Shown here one piece after another: positions 25,912 to 34,301 of a DNA stretch of 61,606 nucleotides. Below the pieces are notes generated by a model. The model had not been told where the DNA came from. It saw only the letters and a program-made list of their open reading frames with translations, and ran no database searches. Positions within the stretch are counted from its first letter, which is position 1. The number at the start of each line of letters is the position of its first letter. Made by a program: the position numbers and the translations under genes. This DNA is from a virus, in IMG/VR virus record IMGVR_UViG_3300018418_000018, positions 1 through 61,606 of that record; one strand, written 5' to 3'.

Positions 25912-26589
25912 TTAGGCGTGAATGTCTTCAATAATCCAATCTTGCATTCCTACAGCCATCTCTGATCTGTCGAGTACAAATGCAACTGTCATACGTAAAC
26001 CTGTGTCCCCGTTCCGTGCTGTATGATATACCAGCTTCTCTTCAGGATCTTCGTATGCACCAAAGTAACCAACTTTACATTGCCAGCCTTTTTTATCAGG
26101 TATTGTTACCATTTCTTTCTTTTCATTGTCCCAGTGCTTCCACCAGCCGTCGCCAGTTTCGCTCCAAGTAAACACACAATTGAATGCTGAAGCATTCGCA
26201 TTGTTGTGCCAAGAAATATATCCACCTGGCGGATAAACCGCAAATAGAGCATTACGTTTCAAATTGAACGTAGTTTGTATTTTTTGTAAAAACGCTTCCT
26301 GTTTTAGAGAGACTTCAGGAATTTTTGCTTGCGAAACTTTCTCTTTAGAGAAATGCATTTGTCCGATACCAAAGCCATGCGACACAACAACTTCTGGAAA
26401 TCCACCGTGACCCATACCTTGTGACTTAATAAGTTTAAAATATGCATCACCTGTATAATAGTCGGCGTCTTCTTTATTATGTTTGTCGGCTTTTGTCTTT
26501 ACGACAGCCTCGTAATTTTTATCTCTGGTAAACCAAAGTGCATCGTTCAAAATGTCGATAGCAAAATCGTTTAACGGTATGTCTCTCAT
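25912..26589 (-). CDS. 2OG-Fe(II) oxygenase-like protein
   Basis: From the ATG at 26589 the protein is 225 aa. The core FAVYPPGGYISWHNNANASA, then FTWSETGDGWWKHWD, and later LVYHTARNGDTGLRMTVAFV matches 2-oxoglutarate/Fe(II) dioxygenases of the prolyl-hydroxylase type: proximal His128, distal His189 and an arginine (Arg199) that would hold 2OG. The usual Asp/Glu two residues after the first His is Asn130 here, so the metal site is unusual. The gene overlaps the glycosyltransferase by 1 bp (TGATG) and lies inside the virion gene block, which suggests that it hydroxylates a structural protein. The substrate is unknown. A sequence-level TATAAATA occurs 69 nt upstream. Confidence 0.75.
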   Translation of the reverse strand: MRDIPLNDFAIDILNDALWFTRDKNYEAVVKTKADKHNKEDADYYTGDAYFKLIKSQGMGHGGFPEVVVSHGFGIGQMHFSKEKVSQAKIPEVSLKQEAFLQKIQTTFNLKRNALFAVYPPGGYISWHNNANASAFNCVFTWSETGDGWWKHWDNEKKEMVTIPDKKGWQCKVGYFGAYEDPEEKLVYHTARNGDTGLRMTVAFVLDRSEMAVGMQDWIIEDIHA

Positions 26590-27326
26590 CAAAACTCCAT
26601 GTGCTTCGCTTCCGAAGCAGAATAATGTCTAATAACAACAGGCTTCTTGTTGTGAGCATATTTATAGCGCGAGAAATAGTTCCATCTGGCATCATCTTCA
26701 AAAATGCCCACTTTCAAGTCTTGATACTTTGGCTCTTTGTTTACAAGCCACCAAAGAGAAAACTGATCCCATCGTGACAATGATTTAGGATGAGTTTCAT
26801 AATCTGCTTCGCCTTTTTCATTTATTGGCCACCATGTACCAGCATACTGTCGTACAGTGAGATCATACCAATCGTCCATAAACTCACGTACCAATGGATT
26901 GCGCATGTCATACAGACAGACTGCTCCGCATAGTTCGAACTGACCACCAGGCCATTTTAGTTCTGCATAACAGTAAGAGCGTTCTTCGGGCAGACCAGTG
27001 TACATCACATCATAGCCATTCAGTTCGTCAAAGACATGTTCAATGTCTTCATGCTCGACCTCAGTGTCGGCGTCAATGTAAAATGTAATATCCCACGGTG
27101 ATTTTGCCATACCCCAAAGCTTGGCTCGCTTGTGATCGTTGCAGAAAATTATTTCGTCTGCGAGTCTTCGTCCTCGATCATCAAGAAATCTTTCTTCGCA
27201 GACCAAACAAATATTTGCGTCAGGATAGAAATCCCGAATTGAGTCCATTAAATTACATGCAGAAGCATAAAAGAAACTTCGCCGTGACGCAACGATTACG
27301 TAACCTTTAGTTGGCTCCTGCGTCAT
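26589..27326 (-). CDS. GT-A-fold glycosyltransferase
   Basis: From the ATG at 27326, which has a GGAGA ribosome binding site 7 nt upstream, the product is 245 aa. It begins GYVIVASRRSFFYASACNLM, and a DxD motif occurs in ITFYIDADTEV (Asp85 and Asp87), the metal/nucleotide-sugar site of GT-A enzymes. Further on GGQFELCGAVCLY and SRWDQFSLWWLVNK resemble GT8-type transferases. No membrane segment is present, so it should act in the cytoplasm, perhaps on a virion protein or nucleotide. It overlaps the end of the 158-aa gene by 20 bp and is coupled to the oxygenase. The sugar and acceptor cannot be inferred. Confidence 0.75.
   Translation of the reverse strand: MTQEPTKGYVIVASRRSFFYASACNLMDSIRDFYPDANICLVCEERFLDDRGRRLADEIIFCNDHKRAKLWGMAKSPWDITFYIDADTEVEHEDIEHVFDELNGYDVMYTGLPEERSYCYAELKWPGGQFELCGAVCLYDMRNPLVREFMDDWYDLTVRQYAGTWWPINEKGEADYETHPKSLSRWDQFSLWWLVNKEPKYQDLKVGIFEDDARWNYFSRYKYAHNKKPVVIRHYSASEAKHMEF
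26659..26666 (-). promoter_or_regulatory. Possible late promoter inside the glycosyltransferase gene
   Basis: Exact TATAAATA on the minus strand, 69 nt before the oxygenase start. It is in coding sequence, so it may be chance. Confidence 0.3.
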
Positions 27327-27783
27327 CTTTGTCTCCATAATAGCCCAATTCTTTCGCAATCAAAACTGCACATAGCGCATTCATTTCCACTGCACTTTGC
27401 GCTCGACGGATTTTGCCACGTAATATACGATCTTCAGAATTTTTAATTTGCTCAATTTCAAAAGCCTGAAGTTTGAGATTAAAAAGTTGCTCTAGTTCAG
27501 CAGTCTTTTTCTTTTGCTCGTGATGTGCGCGTTTTTCTCTGTTCTCGCGCTCTTTTCGCTCTTTGCGTTCAGCGGTATTTTCGTCGATCTTTACGACACC
27601 AACTTTGTCAACCACTTCTTTATAATGAGGGCATTCAGAACCGTCCGGACGAATCTTGCGAAACTCCATTACGTCTTTTTTCTTACCCTTTTGACCTTCA
27701 AGCGTAGTTAGCCTAATACATTTTAGAACTGAGCGATCCTCCGTTTCCCAAAATGCATTATCTAAGTACTCATACTTTGCCAT
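27307..27783 (-). CDS. Conserved coiled-coil protein (158 aa), function unknown
   Basis: The first ~65 residues (MAKYEYLDNAFWETEDRSVL, then IRLTTLEGQKGKKKDVMEF and IRPDGSECPHY) form a small globular domain. Residues ~70-115 are highly charged (ERKERKERENREKRAH, then AELEQLFNLKLQAFEIEQI), predicted to form a long coiled coil. I recognise similar proteins beside fibre genes of marine T4-like phages, but no function is established to my knowledge. It starts 15 bp after the 2078-aa fibre gene and overlaps the glycosyltransferase. It might be a fibre-assembly helper, which is a guess from position and the coiled coil. Confidence 0.6.
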   Translation of the reverse strand: MAKYEYLDNAFWETEDRSVLKCIRLTTLEGQKGKKKDVMEFRKIRPDGSECPHYKEVVDKVGVVKIDENTAERKERKERENREKRAHHEQKKKTAELEQLFNLKLQAFEIEQIKNSEDRILRGKIRRAQSAVEMNALCAVLIAKELGYYGDKDDAGAN

Positions 27784-27798
27784 AATTTACTCCATATT

Positions 27799-30700
27799 TT
27801 AAGCAACACGTACGTATAATGTATATGTCTCAATTGTTACCGGTGTTGATGTTAATTTAGCGTCATCCAAATATGCTTCTGCAATGTTAACTACCAAGTT
27901 GTAATCAGATTCGTAACTAGAACCTTCGTATGGTGAACCGCCATAAACTTCTAAGTCGCCTGTGCCTTCAAACGCACCTATGTATTCTTCAGCATCATCG
28001 CCAGTAATATAAGTGCTGTAGTCTTGAGTCGATTCGAAATCGGAAGAGTAAGTCTCTACATATGCATCACCAGTATAACTGACTTCAATGTTTCTTGTAT
28101 AGTCTAATGATATGTAGTCAACCGAAAACTCTTGGGAATACGATTGTTCAGTGTAGTTTGAAAGATACTCGCCAACATAATCTCCTGGTGCACCTTCATA
28201 GTCGGGCGTATAGTCACCAGTATAAACTGTTTCGTATGTCGGAGTATAGTTACCGATATATGCAGTAACATAAACGTCTTGTGCTATGTAGTCTTCAAGG
28301 TAATCAGACTCATAATCTTGTACATATGTTTCAACAAAATCACCAGTGTAGTCAACTTCATAATTGCCTGTGTACGTTACGATAAAGTCGCCTGTATACT
28401 GTCCTTCAAAATTAGAAAGGTAATCGCCTGAGTAATTCGCTTGATAGTTACCAGTGTAATCGGACAAGTAATCGCCAGTATACTGACCTTCAAATATTGA
28501 TACAAAATCGCCTGTATACACAGATTGATAGTTACCGATATATGCTTTTACGTAATCGCCAACATATTGACCTTGGAAAATCTGTAAGAAGTCCCCAGTG
28601 TAAATTGCGACATAATCGCCAGTATAGTCAGACTGATAATTGCCAGTATACTGACCTTCAAAGTCTTGTACGAAGTCTGCTTCATAAGTTTCTAAGAAGT
28701 TGCCAGTGTAGTTTACGTTAAAGTCGCCGACATACTGTCCTTCAAACGTAGCAAGAAAGTCGCCTGTATAGCCTGATGTATAATCGCCTGTGTACGTAGT
28801 TTCATAGTTTCCTTCGTATTGGCCCGCAAACCCTTGCAAGAAATCGCCAGAGTAAACCGCAGTAAAATCACCAGTGTAGTCTTGCAAGAAGTTTCCAACA
28901 TACTGACCTTCAAACGTGGCAGTGAAGTTACCTTGATAATTTGATACGTAGTTACCAGAGTATTGTGCCTGAGCATATGTCGAAATATAATCACCAGTAT
29001 AGATGTTGGTAAAGTCACCCGTGTAAACTTGAGTAAAGTCACCGCCATATACTTGATCAGCATAATTTCCTATGTAGTCACCAGTATATCGAGAAATATA
29101 ATCGCCTTGATAATTACCAGTATATTGAACAGCAAAATTGCCAGTATAGTTCGATATGTAATCACCAGTATACTGTTGCGAAACAAAGTTGGCTGTAAAG
29201 TCGCCAGTGTAATCAGAGATATAATCGCCAGTATATGTTGTGACGAAGTTACCAGTGTAGTTTGCTTGAACGTATACTGTAGTATATGTGCCAGTATATG
29301 TTGCTAAAAAATCACCAACATATTGACCCTGGAAAGTCTGAGTAAAGTTTGACTGATACTGAGTGTTAAAATCAGCATTGTATGTCTGTAAGAAATCACC
29401 AACGTACTGCCCTTGGAATGTGGCTGTGAAACTAGAAACATAGTTGCTGAGATAATTACCAGTATACTGTGCCGCAAAGTTACCAACATATTGTCCCTGG
29501 AACGTAGCAAGAAAATCACCAACATAGTTTCCAGTATAAGCCGCCGTAAAATCGCCAGCATATTGTGAGATATAGTTACCAGTGTATGGTGCAGTAAAGT
29601 TGCCGACATATTGACCCTGGAAAGTCTGAGTAAAGTCGCCAGTATATTGTTGAGTAAACGTTGCGACATAACCTGATACGTAGTTACCTTGATACTGACC
29701 TTGGAAAGTCTGTAAGAAGTCGCCAACATACTGACCTTGGAACGTACCCAAGAAGTCTCCCACGTAATTCGATACGTAGTTACCCACATAGTTCGCATCA
29801 ACAAAGGTCGCTAAGAAATTGCCTTGATAGGTTCCAGTGTAGTTACCCGTATATGTTCTTAAAAAGTTACCTGAGTAGTTTGCATCAACGAACGTCTGAG
29901 TGAAGTTGCCCGTGTATCGTGACACATAGTCTCCCGAGTAACTTGCAGTAAAGTTACCCGTATAGTTTGCATCAACGAACGTCTGGGTAAACGAACTGGT
30001 ATACGATTGATTAATTGTTCTTGTATACTGACCAGTATAGTTACCAGTATAGTTTGCGTCAACGAATGTTATGTTGACAGCAGAAACGTAACTACCAACG
30101 TACGACTGTTGAATCGAGCCAACATAGGTTTGCTGAATCGAGCCAACATATGTTCCTGTATAAGTGCCACCACCACCGGTATATCCGCCAGTGTATGTTA
30201 ATCCAGTTAAAAGGAATCTTCTTCGAACTTCATAATATCGATAGGTCCCGCTGAAGCTGCCAGTGCCGAATCGGAAATTACCTCTATCATATTCATAGCC
30301 TCCTCGAACAACCGGAGTTGTCAATCCAGGTTCGGTCAGTGCGTAAATGGTGCTAGCCCAACGAAGCTGGTTATTACTTTCTATTCCGCTATTTCGAGGC
30401 TGAAAAGTCCGCCAGTAATATTGAGGAGAACTAAAAGTGAAGAAATACGCTGAATAGGCACCTGGACCAACGTAGCCGCCTTGATAAGAGGTTGCGGCAC
30501 TTGCATAACCACCAAGATAGTTTCCGACATATGTGCCAGTGTAGTTACCGACATATGTGCCTGTGTAAGTCCCTTGATAATTTGCAGAAAACGAACCCGT
30601 ATACTGCCCTTGGAACGTAGCGGCAAATGAACCTGTATAACTTTGGTTGATTGTTCTTGTATACTGACCAGTATAGTTACCAACATACTGTCCCTGGAAT

Positions 30701-33700
30701 GTGGCTAAGAAGTCGCCCAAATAAGCCTGAATAAAGTTGCCATCATAGTTGGCTAAGAAATCACCAACGTACTGACCCTGGAATGTTCCTAAGAAGTCAC
30801 CAGTATATCGAGCAACAAAGCTACCAGCGTATCCAGATACGTAATCGCCTTGATACTGACCTTGGAACGTAGCAGTAAAGTCGCCTGAGTAAGTTGCTAA
30901 AAAGTTACCAGTATAGTTCGCGTCAACGAACGTCTGTAAGAAGTTGCCTGTATAGTTCGCTTGTGCGTAATTCGAAATGTAATCACCAGCATATGTTACG
31001 TTACGACCTCCAGTATATTGAGCCGTAAAGTTGCCCACATAGTTCGCATCAACGAACGTTGTAACAAAGTCACCGGTATAACGGGCAAGAAAATCGCCAG
31101 AATATTGTGCGAGGAAGTTACCAGTGTAAGCCGCACGAATATAATCCGAAGCATAATTACCAGTGTAGTTTGCATCAACGAATGTAGTTAGAAAATCGCC
31201 TTGATAGTTTGCGGTAAAGTCGCCAGTGTAAGTAGCGGCAAAGTTACCAGTATAGTTGGCTTGCACATAAAGCGAAACGTAGTTACCAGTATATGCCTGC
31301 AAGAAATTACTCTCGTATTGCGAGATGTAATCGCCTGTATAGTTAGCAGAAATAAATGTGTTTACAAAGTTACCAGTGTACGGCTCTTCGTAAACAGTAA
31401 CGTACTGCCCTTGGAATGTCTGAACAAAATCACCGACATAATTCGAAGTGTAGTTACCAGCGTACGTCGAAAGATAGTTACCAGTGTACTGACCTTCAAA
31501 CGCTTGAGTGAAGTTGCCTGAATAAGTAACTAAGAAGTCACCAGTATAGGTAGCTGTGACGTAATTTGATACGTAGTTACCGTCATAGTTGACTTGATAA
31601 TTGCCCTGATACTGACCCTCGAAGCCTTGAATGAAATTACCAGTATAATTCTGCGTAAAGTTACCAGTGTATTGAGACTGATAGTTACCTTGATACTGTC
31701 CTTCGAACGTTGCAATAAAGTCGCCAGAATAACTTACAATGAAGTCACCGGTGTATTGTGCTTGAGCGTAGTTTTGTGTAAAGTCGCCAGAGTATTGAGA
31801 CTGATAATTTCCTGTATAGTCAGAAATATAGTTACCGGTGTAAGTCTGTTGCTCATAGGTACCAATATAATCGCCAGAATAGTCTGACTGATAGTTACCC
31901 TGATATTGAGACTGATAGTTACCAGTGTACTGCGCTTGAGCATAAGTCTCAGTGAAATTGCCAGTATAGATGTCAGTAAAGTCACCGGTATACTGTTCTA
32001 TGAAATTACCACCGTAGACTAGCTGAATATAAGTTTCTAAGAAGTCGCCTGTATAGGGCACTTGATATTCAGAAGCGTATTGTGACTGGTAATTACCAGT
32101 ATAATTTTCTTGTGCGTAAGTGACTGTGTAAGACGTTGAATATGCCTGAAGAAAATCACCCGTATAGGGCTGAGTAAAGTTACCAGCATACTCTGTCTGA
32201 ATATAGTTGACAGTAAAATTGCCTTCGTAATTTTCTGTGTAGTCACCAGTGTACACATCGATGTAATTGCCAGTATAGACATCATCGATATAATTCTCTG
32301 TAAAGTTACCGCTGTAGTCGATAACATAATCACCGACATATAGCTCAGTGAAGTTACCTGTATATTCTTCTTCAACATAAGCGGCAACGTAGTTACCAGT
32401 GTAGATAACTGGCGCATCACCATACAATTCAGCATAGTCTGCGGCATACACTTCAAGCGTATCATCCGCTTCGTAGATAGTTGTATACTGCTCTTCGACT
32501 GTAAGACCAGAATAGTTAGGAATATATTCTCCTTCGTAACCGCTCTCATAGGATTGTGCGTACGTAAGAAGATAATCACCTATGTAACTTTGTGCGTAGT
32601 CGCCGCTAAACGTACCAATGTACGTAGCCTCATAATCACCAGTATAGGAAGATGAATACGTAGCACCGTATTCGCCAACATAGTTCGATTCATATGTGTC
32701 TACGTAATTTCCGATATAGTCAGGAACATAAGACCCTTGATACTGTGAAGTGTAATTGACATCATACGAATCAACTGAGACATAAGCAGTCTCAGATTCG
32801 TATGTCAAGTTGGTATCAATCGCAGAACCACGTGCTTCCCAAGTTCCCGGAGCAGTCGGTGGACCATCAGCAGAAGATCGAAGTTGATATTTACCAATGC
32901 CAGTGTCTTGAATGACTTGCTTCATTCGCTCGCCGAAGGTCATCTCAACTTCAGCATCACCAAGATGCTTGATTCCTTCAAACTTGTTAGTCACTGCTTG
33001 ACGTAAAGGCGAAATGGGCTTAACTACTGCTGGAACAGTTGAGTCTGTCTTAACCCAGATAGAATATGTTACAAGAGATCCATCGCCTCGAGTGTCTTCG
33101 AATACGTCTGCGATAAACTCTGACCACTGTGCGCCTGGAGATACTGTAGCAAGTCGATACTGACCAGGATAATCGTTCGAAAATATTTTTAAAAGAAGTC
33201 GTTGTACTACAACGTCGAGTTCTGCATCGCTCATTTCTTTCAAGCCAGCAGGCGTTGCAGTTCTATCCCAGTAAAGTGGATTCTTTTTCAGATCACTGTC
33301 GTTGTCAATTATTGCTACAGCCGTATCGTTCTGATATAACTCATACAGAGTGGCAGAAGTAGTTGGCTTCAACTGTGGCTCTACACGCACAGAGGTTAGT
33401 ACCTCAGCATCGCTCGCACCAGCAACACTATTTTGCAGATCAGTAGTAGAACCGTTGATAGTAAAGTTGATTACGCCATCGTCAGTGATGGGAACAGTCC
33501 ACGTGACTTCATAAGAGCCAGTGAGATTGCCATCAGGATAATTTTCCCACGAAACAGAACGACCGTTTGAAGTTGTGTGAGTCGCAGTAGGCGTTGTCGA
33601 TGTTGTAATCGTGCCTATTGCCGCAGAACCCGAAATACCCAACTGATATTCGATTTCTTCAAATCCAACACCAGTATTTGTTGCGGTGCCTTGGAGCGTT

Positions 33701-34035
33701 AGTTCAATGGTGTCGCCAACATAGACAACACTAGGCAATGGCGTATAAGAACCAATGGTAACTGTATGCGTTGATCCTGCTGGATCAGATGCGTGAGTAA
33801 TCGTAAATGTTCGACTAGTCGTAGTGCCAGGAATAGGACCTATACCAGATGTATAAAAAGTGTCTTCAAACGTGCCAACAAGTTCGGCTGCCGCGTTCGT
33901 AGAGAGCGCAGACAAATCACTTGTTGTCATTTTACTTAAATGAACACCCGCTCGATAAGCCAGATAATCTTCTTCAGAAGTCAGTAGCTCTTTGAACGCA
34001 CCTTCATTTAAGTGTTTGAGAGGACGATAAGACAT
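27799..34035 (-). CDS. Giant fibre protein with Y-x-G-[ND]-[YF] octapeptide repeats
   Basis: The product is 2078 aa. Residues 1-~75 (GAFKELLTSEEDYLAYRAGV, then TSDLSALS) and ~80-415 (an Ig-like and a mixed domain) form a conserved N-terminal attachment region. From ~415 to ~2000 the protein is almost entirely repeats of eight residues, Y-[TSVQ]-G-[ND]-[YF]-x-x-x, separated at intervals by four- or five-residue spacers such as FEGQ, FQGQ, YAQAQ or FVDAN. A non-repeat segment of ~95 residues (about 1185-1278, with SPQYYWRTFQPRNSG and YDRGNFRFGTGSFSG) interrupts the array. The regular aromatic and Gly-Asn/Asp positions suggest a beta-solenoid-like shaft. Tail-fibre role is inferred from position and length. 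A TATAAATA promoter lies 33 nt upstream. Confidence 0.8.
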   Translation of the reverse strand: MSYRPLKHLNEGAFKELLTSEEDYLAYRAGVHLSKMTTSDLSALSTNAAAELVGTFEDTFYTSGIGPIPGTTTSRTFTITHASDPAGSTHTVTIGSYTPLPSVVYVGDTIELTLQGTATNTGVGFEEIEYQLGISGSAAIGTITTSTTPTATHTTSNGRSVSWENYPDGNLTGSYEVTWTVPITDDGVINFTINGSTTDLQNSVAGASDAEVLTSVRVEPQLKPTTSATLYELYQNDTAVAIIDNDSDLKKNPLYWDRTATPAGLKEMSDAELDVVVQRLLLKIFSNDYPGQYRLATVSPGAQWSEFIADVFEDTRGDGSLVTYSIWVKTDSTVPAVVKPISPLRQAVTNKFEGIKHLGDAEVEMTFGERMKQVIQDTGIGKYQLRSSADGPPTAPGTWEARGSAIDTNLTYESETAYVSVDSYDVNYTSQYQGSYVPDYIGNYVDTYESNYVGEYGATYSSSYTGDYEATYIGTFSGDYAQSYIGDYLLTYAQSYESGYEGEYIPNYSGLTVEEQYTTIYEADDTLEVYAADYAELYGDAPVIYTGNYVAAYVEEEYTGNFTELYVGDYVIDYSGNFTENYIDDVYTGNYIDVYTGDYTENYEGNFTVNYIQTEYAGNFTQPYTGDFLQAYSTSYTVTYAQENYTGNYQSQYASEYQVPYTGDFLETYIQLVYGGNFIEQYTGDFTDIYTGNFTETYAQAQYTGNYQSQYQGNYQSDYSGDYIGTYEQQTYTGNYISDYTGNYQSQYSGDFTQNYAQAQYTGDFIVSYSGDFIATFEGQYQGNYQSQYTGNFTQNYTGNFIQGFEGQYQGNYQVNYDGNYVSNYVTATYTGDFLVTYSGNFTQAFEGQYTGNYLSTYAGNYTSNYVGDFVQTFQGQYVTVYEEPYTGNFVNTFISANYTGDYISQYESNFLQAYTGNYVSLYVQANYTGNFAATYTGDFTANYQGDFLTTFVDANYTGNYASDYIRAAYTGNFLAQYSGDFLARYTGDFVTTFVDANYVGNFTAQYTGGRNVTYAGDYISNYAQANYTGNFLQTFVDANYTGNFLATYSGDFTATFQGQYQGDYVSGYAGSFVARYTGDFLGTFQGQYVGDFLANYDGNFIQAYLGDFLATFQGQYVGNYTGQYTRTINQSYTGSFAATFQGQYTGSFSANYQGTYTGTYVGNYTGTYVGNYLGGYASAATSYQGGYVGPGAYSAYFFTFSSPQYYWRTFQPRNSGIESNNQLRWASTIYALTEPGLTTPVVRGGYEYDRGNFRFGTGSFSGTYRYYEVRRRFLLTGLTYTGGYTGGGGTYTGTYVGSIQQTYVGSIQQSYVGSYVSAVNITFVDANYTGNYTGQYTRTINQSYTSSFTQTFVDANYTGNFTASYSGDYVSRYTGNFTQTFVDANYSGNFLRTYTGNYTGTYQGNFLATFVDANYVGNYVSNYVGDFLGTFQGQYVGDFLQTFQGQYQGNYVSGYVATFTQQYTGDFTQTFQGQYVGNFTAPYTGNYISQYAGDFTAAYTGNYVGDFLATFQGQYVGNFAAQYTGNYLSNYVSSFTATFQGQYVGDFLQTYNADFNTQYQSNFTQTFQGQYVGDFLATYTGTYTTVYVQANYTGNFVTTYTGDYISDYTGDFTANFVSQQYTGDYISNYTGNFAVQYTGNYQGDYISRYTGDYIGNYADQVYGGDFTQVYTGDFTNIYTGDYISTYAQAQYSGNYVSNYQGNFTATFEGQYVGNFLQDYTGDFTAVYSGDFLQGFAGQYEGNYETTYTGDYTSGYTGDFLATFEGQYVGDFNVNYTGNFLETYEADFVQDFEGQYTGNYQSDYTGDYVAIYTGDFLQIFQGQYVGDYVKAYIGNYQSVYTGDFVSIFEGQYTGDYLSDYTGNYQANYSGDYLSNFEGQYTGDFIVTYTGNYEVDYTGDFVETYVQDYESDYLEDYIAQDVYVTAYIGNYTPTYETVYTGDYTPDYEGAPGDYVGEYLSNYTEQSYSQEFSVDYISLDYTRNIEVSYTGDAYVETYSSDFESTQDYSTYITGDDAEEYIGAFEGTGDLEVYGGSPYEGSSYESDYNLVVNIAEAYLDDAKLTSTPVTIETYTLYVRVA
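28030..32790 (-). repeat. Tyr-Gly octapeptide repeat array (coding)
   Basis: About 4.7 kb of the fibre gene encodes well over one hundred copies of Y-x-G-[ND]-[YF]. On the plus strand the repeats show as recurring words such as CCAGTATA and GACCTTGGAA, but with many synonymous changes, so copies are constrained at protein level. The internal stretch from about 30200 to 30480 does not follow the pattern. Confidence 0.9.
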
Positions 34036-34067
34036 TAATTTTCCGACAGCACAAAAACAATTATTCT

Positions 34068-34301
34068 TTATTTATAAGATTTGTGGATCAAGTGATTCAG
34101 CATACTTTTTATTTCATCCAGATCCTTTTCGATAGTCTCTACCTTTTGTTCAAGTGATTGTTTTTGGGCTTTTTCAAGTTTACGGAGGCGTTTGCGCTCT
34201 CTGGCTTGTTCGATCTCCTCAGCATTGGTGTTAATCAATGCGTTGGTTTTCATGTCACGAACTAAGCCAGAGTGCCCCTTGACAGGTACATATCTGCTCA
34301 T
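34068..34301 (-). CDS. Small conserved coiled-coil protein (77 aa)
   Basis: The N-terminus (SRYVPVKGHSGLVRDMKTNA then LINTNAEEIEQA) is followed by a charged helix predicted to form a coiled coil to the end (EQKVETIEKDLDEIKSMLNH). I recognise the pattern from small proteins between DUF4815 and fibre genes in marine T4-like phages; I know of no defined function. It overlaps the stop of the 1822-aa gene by 1 bp, and the late promoter of the 2078-aa gene lies over its last codons. It may act as a trimerising adaptor, but that is not shown. Confidence 0.6.
   Translation of the reverse strand: MSRYVPVKGHSGLVRDMKTNALINTNAEEIEQARERKRLRKLEKAQKQSLEQKVETIEKDLDEIKSMLNHLIHKSYK
34069..34076 (-). promoter_or_regulatory. 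T4-type late promoter upstream of the 2078-aa fibre gene
   Basis: Exact TATAAATA on the minus strand, 33 nt before the ATG at 34035. It overlaps the last codons of the 77-aa gene. Confidence 0.65.

Noticed and set aside
32037-32579. Second minus-strand frame inside the giant fibre gene (180 codons)
   Set aside because: Out-of-frame reading of repeats; product is Ile/Thr/Leu-rich with no pattern. A repeat keeps several frames open.
28030-32790. Repeated DNA words at short intervals, looking like a CRISPR or tandem array
   Set aside because: The period follows codons, units vary in DNA and the whole stretch is one open frame. No constant direct repeats with unique spacers.
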